From: Bradyrhizobium sp. STM 3843
GTDB taxonomy: Bacteria; Pseudomonadota; Alphaproteobacteria; Rhizobiales; Xanthobacteraceae
Direction of reading: 5' to 3'
Length of the DNA: 64,000 bases
Assembly (NCBI RefSeq): GCF_000239815.1
Contig: NZ_CAFK01000242.1
Location: 1-64,000 of the forward strand
Part shown: positions 27,208-35,802 of the stretch, in pieces
Position numbering within the stretch: position 1 is the first letter of the stretch
How the letters are laid out: each line of letters starts with the position of its first letter
Notes under the pieces: model-generated
Told to the model about the DNA's origin: nothing
What the model saw: the letters and a program-made list of their open reading frames with translations, nothing else
Databases searched by the model: none
Made by a program: the position numbers and the translations under genes

Positions 27208-28107
27208 ATGGACCGGCTGCAGGCGATGGCGGCGTTCGTGCGCGTGGTGGAGACCGGCTCGTTCTCGGGCGCGGCGAAGCAGCTCGGCGTCGGCCAACCG
27301 GCGGTGAGCAAGACCATCGCGCAGCTGGAGGCGCGGCTGCAGGTGCGGCTGCTGTTGCGCTCGACCCATCGGCTGACGCCGACCGAGGCCGGCTTGCGTT
27401 TCTATGAGCGGGCGCGGCTTGCGATCCAGGAGGCCGATGAGGCGGAGCTGCAGGCGCGTGGCGCCGGCCGCGGCCTCTCCGGGCGGTTGCGCGTTTCGGC
27501 CGCGACCACTTTTGCCCGGCTGATGATCGTGCCGCATCTGCCGGACTTTCTGGCGCGCCATCCGGAGCTGGAGATCGACGTGGTCCTGGACGACCGCGTG
27601 ATCGACTTCGTTTCGGAGGGCATCGACGTGGGCTTGCGCATGGGCGAGCTGAGCGACACCGGCGCCGTCGCGCGCCGCATCGCTACCAGCGGCCGCTCGG
27701 TGGTCGCCACGCCGGCCTATCTCGCCCGTGCAGGCACGCCGACGGTGCCGGCCGATCTCGCTGCGCATGAGGCCGTGATGTACAGCCAGCTCGGAAATGC
27801 CTGGACGTTCCGGCGCGACGGCACCGAGGCTTCCGTCGTCGTGCGCGGCCGTCTCAGCGTCAGCGCGGCTGAAGGCATCCGCGCCGCCGTTCTCGCCGAC
27901 ATGGGGCTTGCGGTAGCCTCGGACTGGATGTTCGGCCCGGAGCTCGCGAGCGGCGCGGTCCGCCGCGTGCTCGCGGATTGGTCGCTGCCGCCGCTCGACC
28001 TCTGGGCGGTGTTTCCGACGGGGCGGCTTGCGAGCGCGAAGGCAAGGGCGTTCGCGGAGTTTGTGGAGGAGAGTTTGAAGAGGGGCGGGCTGATGGACTC
28101 CGCTTAG
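27208..28107 (+). CDS. LysR family transcriptional regulator
   Basis: A 299-residue LysR regulator. The winged helix at residues 1-60 reads MDRLQAMAAFVRVVETGSFS, AAKQLGVGQPAVSKTIAQLE. The effector-binding domain covers about 90-290 (GRLRVSAATTFARLMIVPHLPDFLARHPELEIDVVLDDR). The start at 27208 is preferred over ATG 27196 because the latter lies within a palindrome that looks like the regulator's own operator. It is divergent from the enoyl-CoA hydratase/peroxiredoxin unit, the usual arrangement for a LysR target. Confidence 0.94.
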   Translation: MDRLQAMAAFVRVVETGSFSGAAKQLGVGQPAVSKTIAQLEARLQVRLLLRSTHRLTPTEAGLRFYERARLAIQEADEAELQARGAGRGLSGRLRVSAATTFARLMIVPHLPDFLARHPELEIDVVLDDRVIDFVSEGIDVGLRMGELSDTGAVARRIATSGRSVVATPAYLARAGTPTVPADLAAHEAVMYSQLGNAWTFRRDGTEASVVVRGRLSVSAAEGIRAAVLADMGLAVASDWMFGPELASGAVRRVLADWSLPPLDLWAVFPTGRLASAKARAFAEFVEESLKRGGLMDSA

Positions 28108-28271
28108 CCACAACGTTGTCCATCAGATCCCGCGATTGCTGTCCGCGAGAGGTCGTCCCTGACGGAGGGCAGCAGGCTATCATTCTGCTTGGCGAACCTC
28201 GTAGGCGATCAGTCGCACAGATTCGAAGCGTCAAGGTACACCGCACGGGTCGAGCACGGCGGTTGAGCTGC

Positions 28272-29060
28272 CTAACTCACAACAGAGATCATGCGCTCAC
28301 ATCGGGAAGCGATGACCTGCGGCATTTCGATTGGAATGAGATGGCCGGCATCGGGCACGATTGTGAAGGTCGCATGTGGCAAGAGACTGGAGAACAATGG
28401 CCGCAGGACCGACTCGCGCTCCACCTGATCGTGCTCACCAAGCAGAATGTCGACCGGCAAGGCCAGACTTCTCAGCGCTGCGCTGACATCGGCGATCATA
28501 CCCTGTTGTGGCCAATAGCGCTTCGCCTCCGGCTCGCCGCGCAGCGTATCTTCGATCACCTGCTCGCGGTGCACGGTATCGAACGTCGGTCCAGCCAACA
28601 CCGTCAGGGCCTGCGCTACGCCTTCCCGCGATTGATAGGATGCGAGCATGCCGGCTCGGACCTCGAGCGGAACGTCCATGGCGGTTGGAGGCGCCGGCGC
28701 GACCAGAACGAGCCCGGACAGACCGGAGTGGCCGCGGCCTGCTAGGACTTGGGCCACCTTGCCGCCCATCGAGTGGCCGACCACCACGTATCTCTTGATG
28801 CCAAGGCACGCGACGACAGCGGCAACGTCAGAAGCGAGCGCATCAAGGTCATAGTGTCCGTCGATCGCACGCGAGCCGCCCCAACCGCGCTGATTGATAG
28901 CCACCTTACGGATACGCTCGGGCAGAAGTGCCAGAACCGGCTTCCACGTGCGCGCCGATCCGCCCCAATAGTGCAGGAAAACAAGTGCCGGATCGTCCCG
29001 GCCGGTGTCATCCACGATGAGTTCGGCGCCTTCCGTCCGGATCGTTCGCGCTGTCATCAT
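28272..29060 (-). CDS. Alpha/beta hydrolase
   Basis: A 262-residue alpha/beta hydrolase. Landmarks: LVFLHYWGGSARTW (oxyanion region, HYWGG), nucleophile GHSMGG (Ser97), ILLGEHDQ (acid) and DAGHLIP (His). ATG at 29060 has GGAGCAACA before it; the frame is open upstream to 29153 without conserved sequence. Substrate unknown. It is downstream of the MmyB-type regulator on the same strand with a 180-base gap. Confidence 0.9.
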   Translation of the reverse strand: MMTARTIRTEGAELIVDDTGRDDPALVFLHYWGGSARTWKPVLALLPERIRKVAINQRGWGGSRAIDGHYDLDALASDVAAVVACLGIKRYVVVGHSMGGKVAQVLAGRGHSGLSGLVLVAPAPPTAMDVPLEVRAGMLASYQSREGVAQALTVLAGPTFDTVHREQVIEDTLRGEPEAKRYWPQQGMIADVSAALRSLALPVDILLGEHDQVERESVLRPLFSSLLPHATFTIVPDAGHLIPIEMPQVIASRCERMISVVS

Positions 29061-29239
29061 TGTTGCTCCAAAGTCGTTAGTCGAAGCGACCCATCCAGGG
29101 GTCTGACATTCCTGCCGAGATGCGCCCCAGCAGGTGGTTCGAAACGCACTCATCAGTTGCTGATGCCATTCGCCCCCGACGTTCGTAGGCGAGCGCCGGG
29201 AAGTTTATGCGGCCGTTAGAGCCCGGCGCGCGAGCGCCC

Positions 29240-30088
29240 CTATGTGCCGGAACGCGTCTCGCGTGCGTGACGCGAGACGAACGCGGTATGAACCCGCTCG
29301 GTTTCGTCGTCGGCGGGGATCATGCATTCCAGACGAAGCTCCTGCGCCGTGATCGTCAGAGGCGTGCCGACGGTCGTAATCAAGGAAAAGTAGCTCAAGG
29401 ACACGCCGTCCTTCGCGAAGGTCAGCGGGATCATCGGGGAGGAGACGTCGGTGTCCAGCGCGCGCCGCCGTATATCCACGTCGGGATATTGCCCGAGTTC
29501 CTCCAGGAGTTGATGGGTTCCGGGATCGATGACATGGCCCAGCGCCTCGCGATACACGCGCGCCAGAAGCATGCGTGACGTTGCGGGCCAGTCGACCACG
29601 AAGGGACGCAGACCCAAGGGATCAAAGGTGAGATGCAGAAGGTTGCGCGGGGCGGGCCGCGCCGCCAAGTCGATGAAACAGCTGAAGAAGCGTGGGGCCG
29701 CGTCATTGGCCAGCATGACGTTCCAGTAACGGTCCATCACCACCGCCGGGAACGGCTCGTTCTGCTTCAACATGCGCTGCAGCGCCTTGCTGATACGCGA
29801 CAGCGATGGGGCATCCAAGGCCGCATCGGAATAGTGCGGCGCGTAGCCCGCCGCCAGCAGGATTGCATTCCGTTCACGCAGCGGCACCTCGAGCGCCTCC
29901 GCGAGGTCAACCACCATCTGTCGGCTGGGCTGGCTCCGGCCGCTCTCCACGAAGCTGATGTGCTTCTGGGATACCCCCGCGTCCAGTGCCAGATCGAGTT
30001 GCGACTTGCCGCGGAGATCACGCCAGTGTCGCAGCAGCGCGCCAGCCGAACCCGATTCGAATTGTCTCGTAGTTGCTGAAGCCGTCAT
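29240..30088 (-). CDS. Helix-turn-helix regulator with MmyB-like ligand domain
   Basis: A 282-residue regulator. The HTH_XRE domain (about 13-68) contains GALLRHWRDLRGKSQLDLALDAGVSQKHISFVESGRSQPS read in short motifs: KSQLDLALDAG and QKHISFVESGR. The C-terminal part from about residue 105 is an MmyB-like domain (VVMDRYWNVMLAND, LLHLTFDPLGLRPFVVDW), thought to bind a small fatty or aromatic ligand. ATG at 30088 follows AAGAGGACGACA. It lies 41 bases past the CMD-type gene and probably regulates it. Confidence 0.92.
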   Translation of the reverse strand: MTASATTRQFESGSAGALLRHWRDLRGKSQLDLALDAGVSQKHISFVESGRSQPSRQMVVDLAEALEVPLRERNAILLAAGYAPHYSDAALDAPSLSRISKALQRMLKQNEPFPAVVMDRYWNVMLANDAAPRFFSCFIDLAARPAPRNLLHLTFDPLGLRPFVVDWPATSRMLLARVYREALGHVIDPGTHQLLEELGQYPDVDIRRRALDTDVSSPMIPLTFAKDGVSLSYFSLITTVGTPLTITAQELRLECMIPADDETERVHTAFVSRHARETRSGT

Positions 30089-30129
30089 TGTCGTCCTCTT
30101 GCTGCGATCGGCGGTCCAGGCTTCACGCA

Positions 30130-30681
30130 TCAGGTCGCGTGCCACATGTGATCACCGAATCTCGCCTCGAGCGGCGGCCTTGTCACGTTGGAGGTGTAGT
30201 TCGTGATCGTCGAGGCCGCGCTGACCGCGATCACTTCCAGCAGATGTGCGGGCGTGAAGCCTGCCGCTAGAAAGGCATCGATACCGTATTGGTCGAGCTT
30301 GCCCCGGGTTTCGATCAAGGTCCTTGCCAGCAGAGAAAGCGCGGCGAGCTTGGGATCGGCGGGTGGGCGGCGCGCTCGGATCGCGTCGACGTCAGCTTCC
30401 GCTATGCCCTGTCCGCGAGCGAGGGCGCTGTGGAACGCGACAGCCCATTCGGCGCCGTTCGTCACGGCATTCGTCAGCAGCAGCACCTGGATCTGCGGTT
30501 CGGTGAAGCTGCCGCCGTGCACCTGGCCGAACAGCCCCACGAGGCTATCGATCAGGATCGGGGACGTCGCCATTGCACCGGCGATGTTGGGGACGAAGCC
30601 GAAGGCGGACTGAAGCGCCTTAAGGGAAAAGCGCGAGGCTTCAGGCGCGTTGTCGACAGTGTGAACGGGATACAAGGACAT
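30130..30681 (-). CDS. Carboxymuconolactone decarboxylase/AhpD-like protein lacking both redox cysteines
   Basis: A 183-residue all-helical protein of the CMD/AhpD family. The family signature is normally NxCEYCVxxHS; here it is NGAEWAVAFHS (residues 75-85), so both cysteines of the CxxC are alanine while the Glu and His remain. It cannot work as a thiol peroxidase and may keep only a structural or decarboxylase-like role. ATG at 30681 follows GAGGCCAAA; the longer frame to 30912 is not conserved. Next gene on the strand is the MmyB-type regulator. Upstream is a long gap with a structured repeat. Confidence 0.88.
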   Translation of the reverse strand: MSLYPVHTVDNAPEASRFSLKALQSAFGFVPNIAGAMATSPILIDSLVGLFGQVHGGSFTEPQIQVLLLTNAVTNGAEWAVAFHSALARGQGIAEADVDAIRARRPPADPKLAALSLLARTLIETRGKLDQYGIDAFLAAGFTPAHLLEVIAVSAASTITNYTSNVTRPPLEARFGDHMWHAT

Positions 30682-31013
30682 TTTGGCCTCAATGGTTGGG
30701 GAACCGAAGCCAACCTCGCAACCAGGTCGGCTATGCACCGACGTGTCGCCTATCGACGGCTTTGTCTCAATTACCTCCAATGTAATCGAAACTCCGCGCG
30801 GCTGGCCTCCTTTGCGCCCACCACACCCGCGCCCGGCCGACCGGCAAAGTGAGCCATCAAGATATTGCCCACGGATGAATTGCTGACCCAAGCGACCCCG
30901 CGGCGAGTCCATTGATCCAGGCTGTTCAGCATCGTCAGCGCGCCAGATGATAGCGCGCGTCCGTTACGCGGCCGCCCAGTATCGATCCAAAATTTCTATT
31001 TCTTATTTTCAGA

Positions 31014-31545
31014 AATCATGGTATCTCTCATCCATCCCGTCTCGATGCGAGGGGCGTATCGCGGTCGTCACGAACGTGGGGCGGGGAGCGGTGGCCGCGA
31101 CGGTGTTGCCCGACGAGCAGCATCGATCGGCGCAGCGTCGAGGCTTCGGCGGGCAGGTAGCAAGCCCGTCGTTTTCGGGCCTTGGCGAGGCGCCTTTGCG
31201 GACGGCCAAGCCGTGTGGTCCTGGCGCCCCGGTGCTGGCGCTAAGTTCGTGACAACGCTGGCGCGTTGCACGGGTGACAGGGGCAAGACAGCCGGTCCCT
31301 GAGGAGAGCGCGGAGCAACCGTAAATCCATCGCGCAGGGAAGGCCGGATGATCGGCCAAACCTGTGGTGACTGCCGCCTGCTTTTTTCTGCAGGCGGGCC
31401 ATGGGTGAGGTCTTCACCCGGCCTTCCCTGCGCCCTCGCGTTTACCGGGGCCAACCAAAGCTCAAGCCTCGGGTGCCATGCGGCCCGCGAGAACGCGAGA
31501 GGCTATCCGCTGTTTGACCTCAGATCATGCGCCGACATCAACAGC
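31014..31545. repeat. Long structured dispersed repeat (non-coding)
   Basis: The gap 30682-31620 carries no supportable gene but is strongly structured. Perfect 16-bp arms (GCGCAGGGAAGGCCGG at 31332-31347, complement at 31418-31433) enclose two smaller hairpins: GCCTGC-loop-GCAGGC near 31376-31395 and GGGTGA-GGTCT-TCACCC at 31403-31419. I recognise the whole stretch, from GATGCGAGGGGCGTATCG to GAACGCGAGAGG, as a family repeated in Bradyrhizobium genomes and often mis-annotated as small proteins (from memory). It might be transcribed as a structured RNA. Boundaries are approximate. Confidence 0.6.
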
Positions 31546-31620
31546 CAAGTACAACACCCCGCAACAGACGCCGCCGCACGCGCGCCGCTGCGGGACTTTC
31601 CGCCTCACATGCAAGCAGTC

Positions 31621-31782
31621 CTAATCGTCCTTCGCGATATCAGCGGGCTTTTCCGGAATCTCGATCGTGCCGCCTTCGCCGGTGGCGAGATCGCGCTCGT
31701 CGCTGCGATCCTCGTTCACGTCGCGCGGCGGGCGGTCGGCGGGCAGCCGGTCGCCGTGCTGAGCTGCGGGTTTCTTGTTCAT
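31621..31782 (-). CDS. Small hydrophilic protein, function unknown
   Basis: A 53-residue reading frame from ATG 31782, preceded by CGGAGACC. The product (MNKKPAAQHGDRLPADRP..., ending PADIAKDD) is almost without hydrophobic residues and rich in Asp, Arg and Pro, so it is probably disordered. The composition and the DRLPADRPPRDVNEDRSDER core resemble small proteins annotated in other bradyrhizobia. No function known. Confidence 0.6.
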   Translation of the reverse strand: MNKKPAAQHGDRLPADRPPRDVNEDRSDERDLATGEGGTIEIPEKPADIAKDD

Positions 31783-31997
31783 GCCGAGGTCTCCGGAGCA
31801 ACATGACGGGTCAAGTCGCTGAAGCCTGTCCGGGATCCTCGTGTCTTTGGCGGGGGACGGCCCGCGTCCATCAAGCCGGCCTTTGTCCGGCGGTGTCGCC
31901 ATCCTTTTTCACCACACTGCCATCCTATCCCAACAGGGACGCGACACGGATGAAGTCAGCTGATGCTGCAACCGTCAGAGCCGCCGCCGGAGAGGCT

Positions 31998-32951
31998 TCA
32001 ATTCGCCGCAGCCAAAGGACGATCCGAGGACCCGTTCAACGGACGATCGCTGGCCACGGCCTGCGCAGGCACTCCGAGGCGAACGCTCCCGAAGCCCGGC
32101 ACCTTCAGGGCTGGCGCTCGGAGGTCCAGTCCAGCCACGAAGGTGAAGAGATTCATCTCGACCCCTTCGACCCAGCCCATCTTCAGGCCGAGAACGCCCC
32201 ATGCACTTGCTTCGATTCCGGTCCGGCTGTCCGTCAATCCGATATAGATGCCGGGCTTGAAATCCCGTCCCACCGCTGTCGGCGGCAAGGTCACGCCCAG
32301 TTCCGGCACCGAACGGAGCACCGCCGCCACAAAGGTGTTGCTGTTGGGGCCCGGCCAGAATCTGTAGTGTCCAAGCGTCGCTTCATAAGTATCGATCGCG
32401 TGCTTCAGCTTGGGGACCATCGCGGCTGCAGCAGGTCCTCGGACGTCAGCAAGGATGATCGGCGTTCGCCCGTACCAGCGCCCGTCAGGCGCGTAGCGAT
32501 TGAGCGACGGGGTGCTGCCGAGCCACACGCCATTCAATTCGCCGTTGAAGTCGCGGCTTGCATATCCAAGAACTTCGTAGCGCTCCCACGACGGTGCATT
32601 CTCAGCCTTCAGCACGATCCAGGTATGCGTGAAGAATTTTCCCCGTTCGCCGGAGAGGGGCGCCGACATGACGACGACCCGCGGTGCCGGATCGCGATCG
32701 GCGCTTGGCAGATATCCCGTGCTCGCCATGTCTGCCGATCCGGTGAGGTTCGCAACCGGCGCCTCGCCCAGGAAGATCGCCACCCGCAAGACAACAGGGA
32801 CGACGAACACAATCAGGAAAAAAAGCAGGGCCTTGATGAAAAGGCCAGCTCTCTGACGCGCGCCGCCAATGATTTCGACGTTAGGAAGGGTGGTCGACAC
32901 GCTGGAACCATTTAAATGATAGAACGAATGTTGCGGATTATTCTTTATCAA
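31998..32951 (-). CDS. DUF3750 domain-containing membrane protein
   Basis: A 317-residue protein with one membrane segment near the N-terminus (about 38-62, LFIKALLFFLIVFVVPVVLR) and a periplasmic domain matching DUF3750: FTHTWIVLKAENA, RYEVLGYASRD, YRFWPGPNSNTFVAAVLR, ELGVTLPPTAVGRDF. The Cys/His/Asn pattern of a papain-like fold (TF-V-A region) is only suggestive. The start is uncertain: TTG at 32951 has no clear ribosome-binding site and GTG at 32900 is an alternative. Function unknown. Confidence 0.85.
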   Translation of the reverse strand: MIKNNPQHSFYHLNGSSVSTTLPNVEIIGGARQRAGLFIKALLFFLIVFVVPVVLRVAIFLGEAPVANLTGSADMASTGYLPSADRDPAPRVVVMSAPLSGERGKFFTHTWIVLKAENAPSWERYEVLGYASRDFNGELNGVWLGSTPSLNRYAPDGRWYGRTPIILADVRGPAAAAMVPKLKHAIDTYEATLGHYRFWPGPNSNTFVAAVLRSVPELGVTLPPTAVGRDFKPGIYIGLTDSRTGIEASAWGVLGLKMGWVEGVEMNLFTFVAGLDLRAPALKVPGFGSVRLGVPAQAVASDRPLNGSSDRPLAAAN

Positions 32952-33141
32952 CGCAAGTGCAAAACAGAAAGCTGCACATGTTAAGTTCGCCGCGGGAACT
33001 CACGCTTACGCTTAAAATGCATGCAAGGACTTTGCATGCCGCGATGAGGACTGATCATTTATTGGAAGATACTGGAACCGCGAGTGCCACGCCACCAATA
33101 CACGCTCCGCGCGAAAGTGCGCGAAGTTCCACAAGCCGATA

Positions 33142-33495
33142 TCATGGGCCCTTGATGCGGAACTCTTCCAGCTTCCGGCCAGATCGAAGCTGCGCAACCA
33201 GCCAACGAGGCTGCTTCCCTCTGCCTGCCCAGGTCTCGTCCGGGTTTTTTGGATTGCGATATTTGGGAAGGACCTTCGGATACGGCCGCTTCGTGTCCCT
33301 GGCGGGCATATGGCGGCTCACGGCGCCGATCTGGTTGGATGCGGCCGTATGGCGCTTGACGGAGCCGAGCTGGCTGAGACGTTCCTCCAGCATCGCCTTC
33401 TCCGCCGCAATCTTGCGGCCCAGCTCCGCAACCAACCGCTCATGGAGATCCCAGAGCTGATCCACGGACATCGATTTTAGGTTGTAGCTCTTCAT
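33142..33495 (-). CDS. H-NS family nucleoid-associated protein
   Basis: A 117-residue H-NS-like protein. The N-terminal half is a coiled coil for oligomerisation (VDQLWDLHERLVAELGRKI). The C-terminal DNA-binding domain carries YRNPKNPDETWAGRGKQPRWL-type core, with the RGK(Q/R)P loop that enters the AT-rich minor groove. Such proteins silence foreign or AT-rich DNA. It stands alone next to the exopolysaccharide region. The 286-base gap upstream (33496-33781) is AT-rich and shows no other gene. Confidence 0.92.
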   Translation of the reverse strand: MKSYNLKSMSVDQLWDLHERLVAELGRKIAAEKAMLEERLSQLGSVKRHTAASNQIGAVSRHMPARDTKRPYPKVLPKYRNPKNPDETWAGRGKQPRWLVAQLRSGRKLEEFRIKGP

Positions 33496-33781
33496 CTCGA
33501 TTCAGATAACCCGAGATTCGCCGATAAGCAATTCAGCTAAGGATTTCAGCGGTAACTTTCAACCGCAAAATCGTTTCTGACGGAAGCTGTGATGTCGCAG
33601 CAATATTAATAGATAGAAATAGAATTAAGAACGTTTGGTAGTATCCGTAGGACTACAAGGGCGATGCAATTGTCGATTGTGCAAAGCCGTAAATTCGGTG
33701 CGCCGAATACAACCAAGCGTGCATATAAAGCAGCTGTTGGACGCGAAGACGTCGATTCCTCGGTCTGACCTGACTTGCGAA

Positions 33782-34474
33782 TCAGCCGACGATCGCAAGC
33801 GGCTCCACGGAGTAACCATGCCGCACGGTACGCCGGAGCACGGGGTCGAACATCTCAAACTCGAACCTCTCCGCCGGACGAATCCCGCCTTTCGCGGCAA
33901 ATGTGCCGCCGAACATTGCGGTGCCCTCAGGTATGCCAGCGTCGCCATAGCGTCGCGCAATCAGGTCGTCCGCGGCCAGCATGCCGTCGAGCGTGCCTTC
34001 TTGGTAGAGCTTCCGCTCGCCGTTGATGGTTGCATAGGAGCGCAGCACGATGCGGTCCCAATGCGCCGCCACCTCCGAGTAAAGCCACAGCTCCGGCGCG
34101 ATCGGCTTGTCGCACATCTGCTTGGAGACGGTGATGTTGTAGGTCTCGACCTTGCGATCGGTATGGTCAGAGCCGACGCCGACGTAAAGCTGGCCGTTGG
34201 CGTGAAGCAGGACGAACTCAACTTCCCCGCTCGAGTCCCCGCCGCTCACCTCGATCGCATCGGCCGTCGTCAGCCGGCGTGCCGCAACCTCGTAGTAGAT
34301 CGGTGTCGATGCCGGCCGCGCGATACCAAGCGCTTCGAGCTCGGCGATGTGCTTGTCGCGCGCCACCGGATCACGCCCGGTCCAGCCCGCGATCACCAGC
34401 CGGCCGATATGGAGCCGCTGCCGCGCAGCGTCCGATCCCTGGTGAACCGTGAACTCGACCGTCGCGCCGCTCAT
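33782..34474 (-). CDS. DUF2848 family protein
   Basis: A 230-residue protein matching DUF2848. Recognisable blocks are LVIAGWTGRDPVARDKHIAELEALG, PIYYEVAARRLTTAD, GSDHTDRKVETYNITVSKQMCDKP and EGTAMFGGTFAAKGG. Relatives in other bacteria are linked to fumarylacetoacetate-hydrolase-like folds, but the reaction is not established. Start is ATG at 34474. It is divergent from the small gene at 34576. Confidence 0.87.
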   Translation of the reverse strand: MSGATVEFTVHQGSDAARQRLHIGRLVIAGWTGRDPVARDKHIAELEALGIARPASTPIYYEVAARRLTTADAIEVSGGDSSGEVEFVLLHANGQLYVGVGSDHTDRKVETYNITVSKQMCDKPIAPELWLYSEVAAHWDRIVLRSYATINGERKLYQEGTLDGMLAADDLIARRYGDAGIPEGTAMFGGTFAAKGGIRPAERFEFEMFDPVLRRTVRHGYSVEPLAIVG

Positions 34475-34575
34475 CTCATCGCCTTTCTGCTCGAATCGCG
34501 CCTCTGCCCCACGGGCGCTGCCAGCCGGAACCCGGCCTGCGCGACGCCGTTGTCAAACGACAAAGGAGCGCAGCG

Positions 34576-34749
34576 ATGGCCGACAACAGGGATCCAAAGC
34601 AGAAGCAGCCGGGCGAGAAGGAAGCCGGGCAATATCACTACAATCCGGGTAACCAGTCGGGCAAGGTGGCCGACATCGTCAAGCCGGAGTCCGAGCGCGA
34701 CAACAATCGCGACCGGATCGAGAACCGCGACGAGCCGCACAGCCGCTAG
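34576..34749 (+). CDS. Small hydrophilic protein, function unknown
   Basis: A 57-residue reading frame, ATG 34576 to TAG 34749, with an excellent ribosome-binding site (AAGGAG, 8 bases upstream). The product begins MADNRDPKQKQPGEK and contains YHYNPGNQSGKVADIVKPE; it is almost purely charged or polar (Asp, Glu, Arg, Asn, Lys), without hydrophobic core, so likely disordered like hydrophilins. It lies between DUF2848 and the sirtuin gene. Function unknown, but the frame and site make it a real gene. Confidence 0.75.
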   Translation: MADNRDPKQKQPGEKEAGQYHYNPGNQSGKVADIVKPESERDNNRDRIENRDEPHSR

Positions 34750-34765
34750 GCCCGATCGAACCTGC

Positions 34766-35593
34766 TCAGCAGGCATGCTCGCCCTCGAGCAGGAAGGCGA
34801 GCGCGCTCTCGCAGGGCGCCTCGACCTTCAGCGTCAGCAGTTCGTCGGCGCGGGTGCGGCCGAGATTGATCGCCGCGATCGGGATGCCGCGTTGCGCGGC
34901 GGCCTGCGCGAAGCGGAAGCCGGAATAGACCATCAGCGAGGAGCCGACGATCAGCATGGCGTCGGCCTGCTCAAGCTGCGCGCGCGCGTCGGCAACGACA
35001 TCGCGCGGGACATTCTCGCCGAAGAACACGACGTCGGGCTTGAGCACGCCGCCGCAGGCAAGGCAGGCCGGCACCTGGAAACGGCAGAAGTCCATGCCGT
35101 CGAGATCGGCATCGCCGTCCGGCGCATCAGCGGCGTCGAGCGTCAGCCAGCCCGGATTGGCGTGCGACAGCTGCTCCTGGAACGCCTGGCGCGAGCTCAG
35201 CGCGCCGCAGCCCATGCATCTGACGCGATCGAGACGGCCGTGCAGGTCGATCACCTGGCGGTGGCCGGCGGCCTGGTGCAGCCGGTCGACATTCTGGGTC
35301 ACCAGCAGCTTGCTGCGGCCCTGTGCCTCGAGCCGCGCCAGCGCGTGATGGGTCAGGTTCGGCTGTGCGCGGCCGAAGCGCTGCCAGCCGATCAGGCTCC
35401 GCGCCCAATAGCGTTGGCGCGTGCGTTCCTCGCCCATGAAGGCCTGGAAGGTCACCGGCTGGGTCCGCTTCCAATTGCCGTGTCGGTCGCGATAGTCTGG
35501 AATGCCGGAATTGGTGCTGCACCCGGCCCCGGTCAGCACGAACAGAGTGCGGTGCCGACCGATAAAATCCTGGAGCGCGCGGTGTTCGACCAT
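34766..35593 (-). CDS. NAD-dependent protein deacetylase (sirtuin, SIR2 family)
   Basis: A 275-residue sirtuin, removing acyl groups from lysine with NAD as co-substrate. TGAGCSTNSGIPDYR (about 21-35) binds NAD, TQNVDRLH contains the conserved Asn-Asp, His118 in DLHG is the catalytic base. Four zinc cysteines are present: Cys126, Cys129, Cys177 and Cys180. FGENVP and GSSLMVYSG complete the family pattern. ATG at 35593. Neighbours do not point to a specific target. Confidence 0.95.
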   Translation of the reverse strand: MVEHRALQDFIGRHRTLFVLTGAGCSTNSGIPDYRDRHGNWKRTQPVTFQAFMGEERTRQRYWARSLIGWQRFGRAQPNLTHHALARLEAQGRSKLLVTQNVDRLHQAAGHRQVIDLHGRLDRVRCMGCGALSSRQAFQEQLSHANPGWLTLDAADAPDGDADLDGMDFCRFQVPACLACGGVLKPDVVFFGENVPRDVVADARAQLEQADAMLIVGSSLMVYSGFRFAQAAAQRGIPIAAINLGRTRADELLTLKVEAPCESALAFLLEGEHAC

Positions 35594-35802
35594 GGCGCAT
35601 GATCTAGGCGGTGCGAGGAGGGATTGCCAGACCTGCCGCCGCCGGTCCGACGAGGCGGGTCAATGTCGTGATGGTGATGGCGCGATACCCTGGATCAACC
35701 GCGCTGAGCTCGCCTCCCGCCGCGGCCTTCGAGATCGCGCCGGCGGAGACCTTCCAGCGACCTGGGCCGCTGCAGGGCCTGGCGTCGAGGGTCAATCAAG
35801 CG

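Noticed and set aside
31009..31359. Possible 116-residue protein in the structured repeat
   Set aside because: The frame ending in FVTTAIRPSHRDGM-type sequence is a common mis-annotation of this repeat family; no ribosome-binding site or conserved domain.
33635..35602. 655-codon plus-strand frame across DUF2848 and the sirtuin
   Set aside because: Both genes on the other strand are recognised families; the long frame also conflicts with the small gene at 34576.
35604..35795. 63-codon minus-strand frame just upstream of the sirtuin
   Set aside because: Starts with TTG, lacks a ribosome-binding site and has no recognisable features; may be a shadow or remnant.
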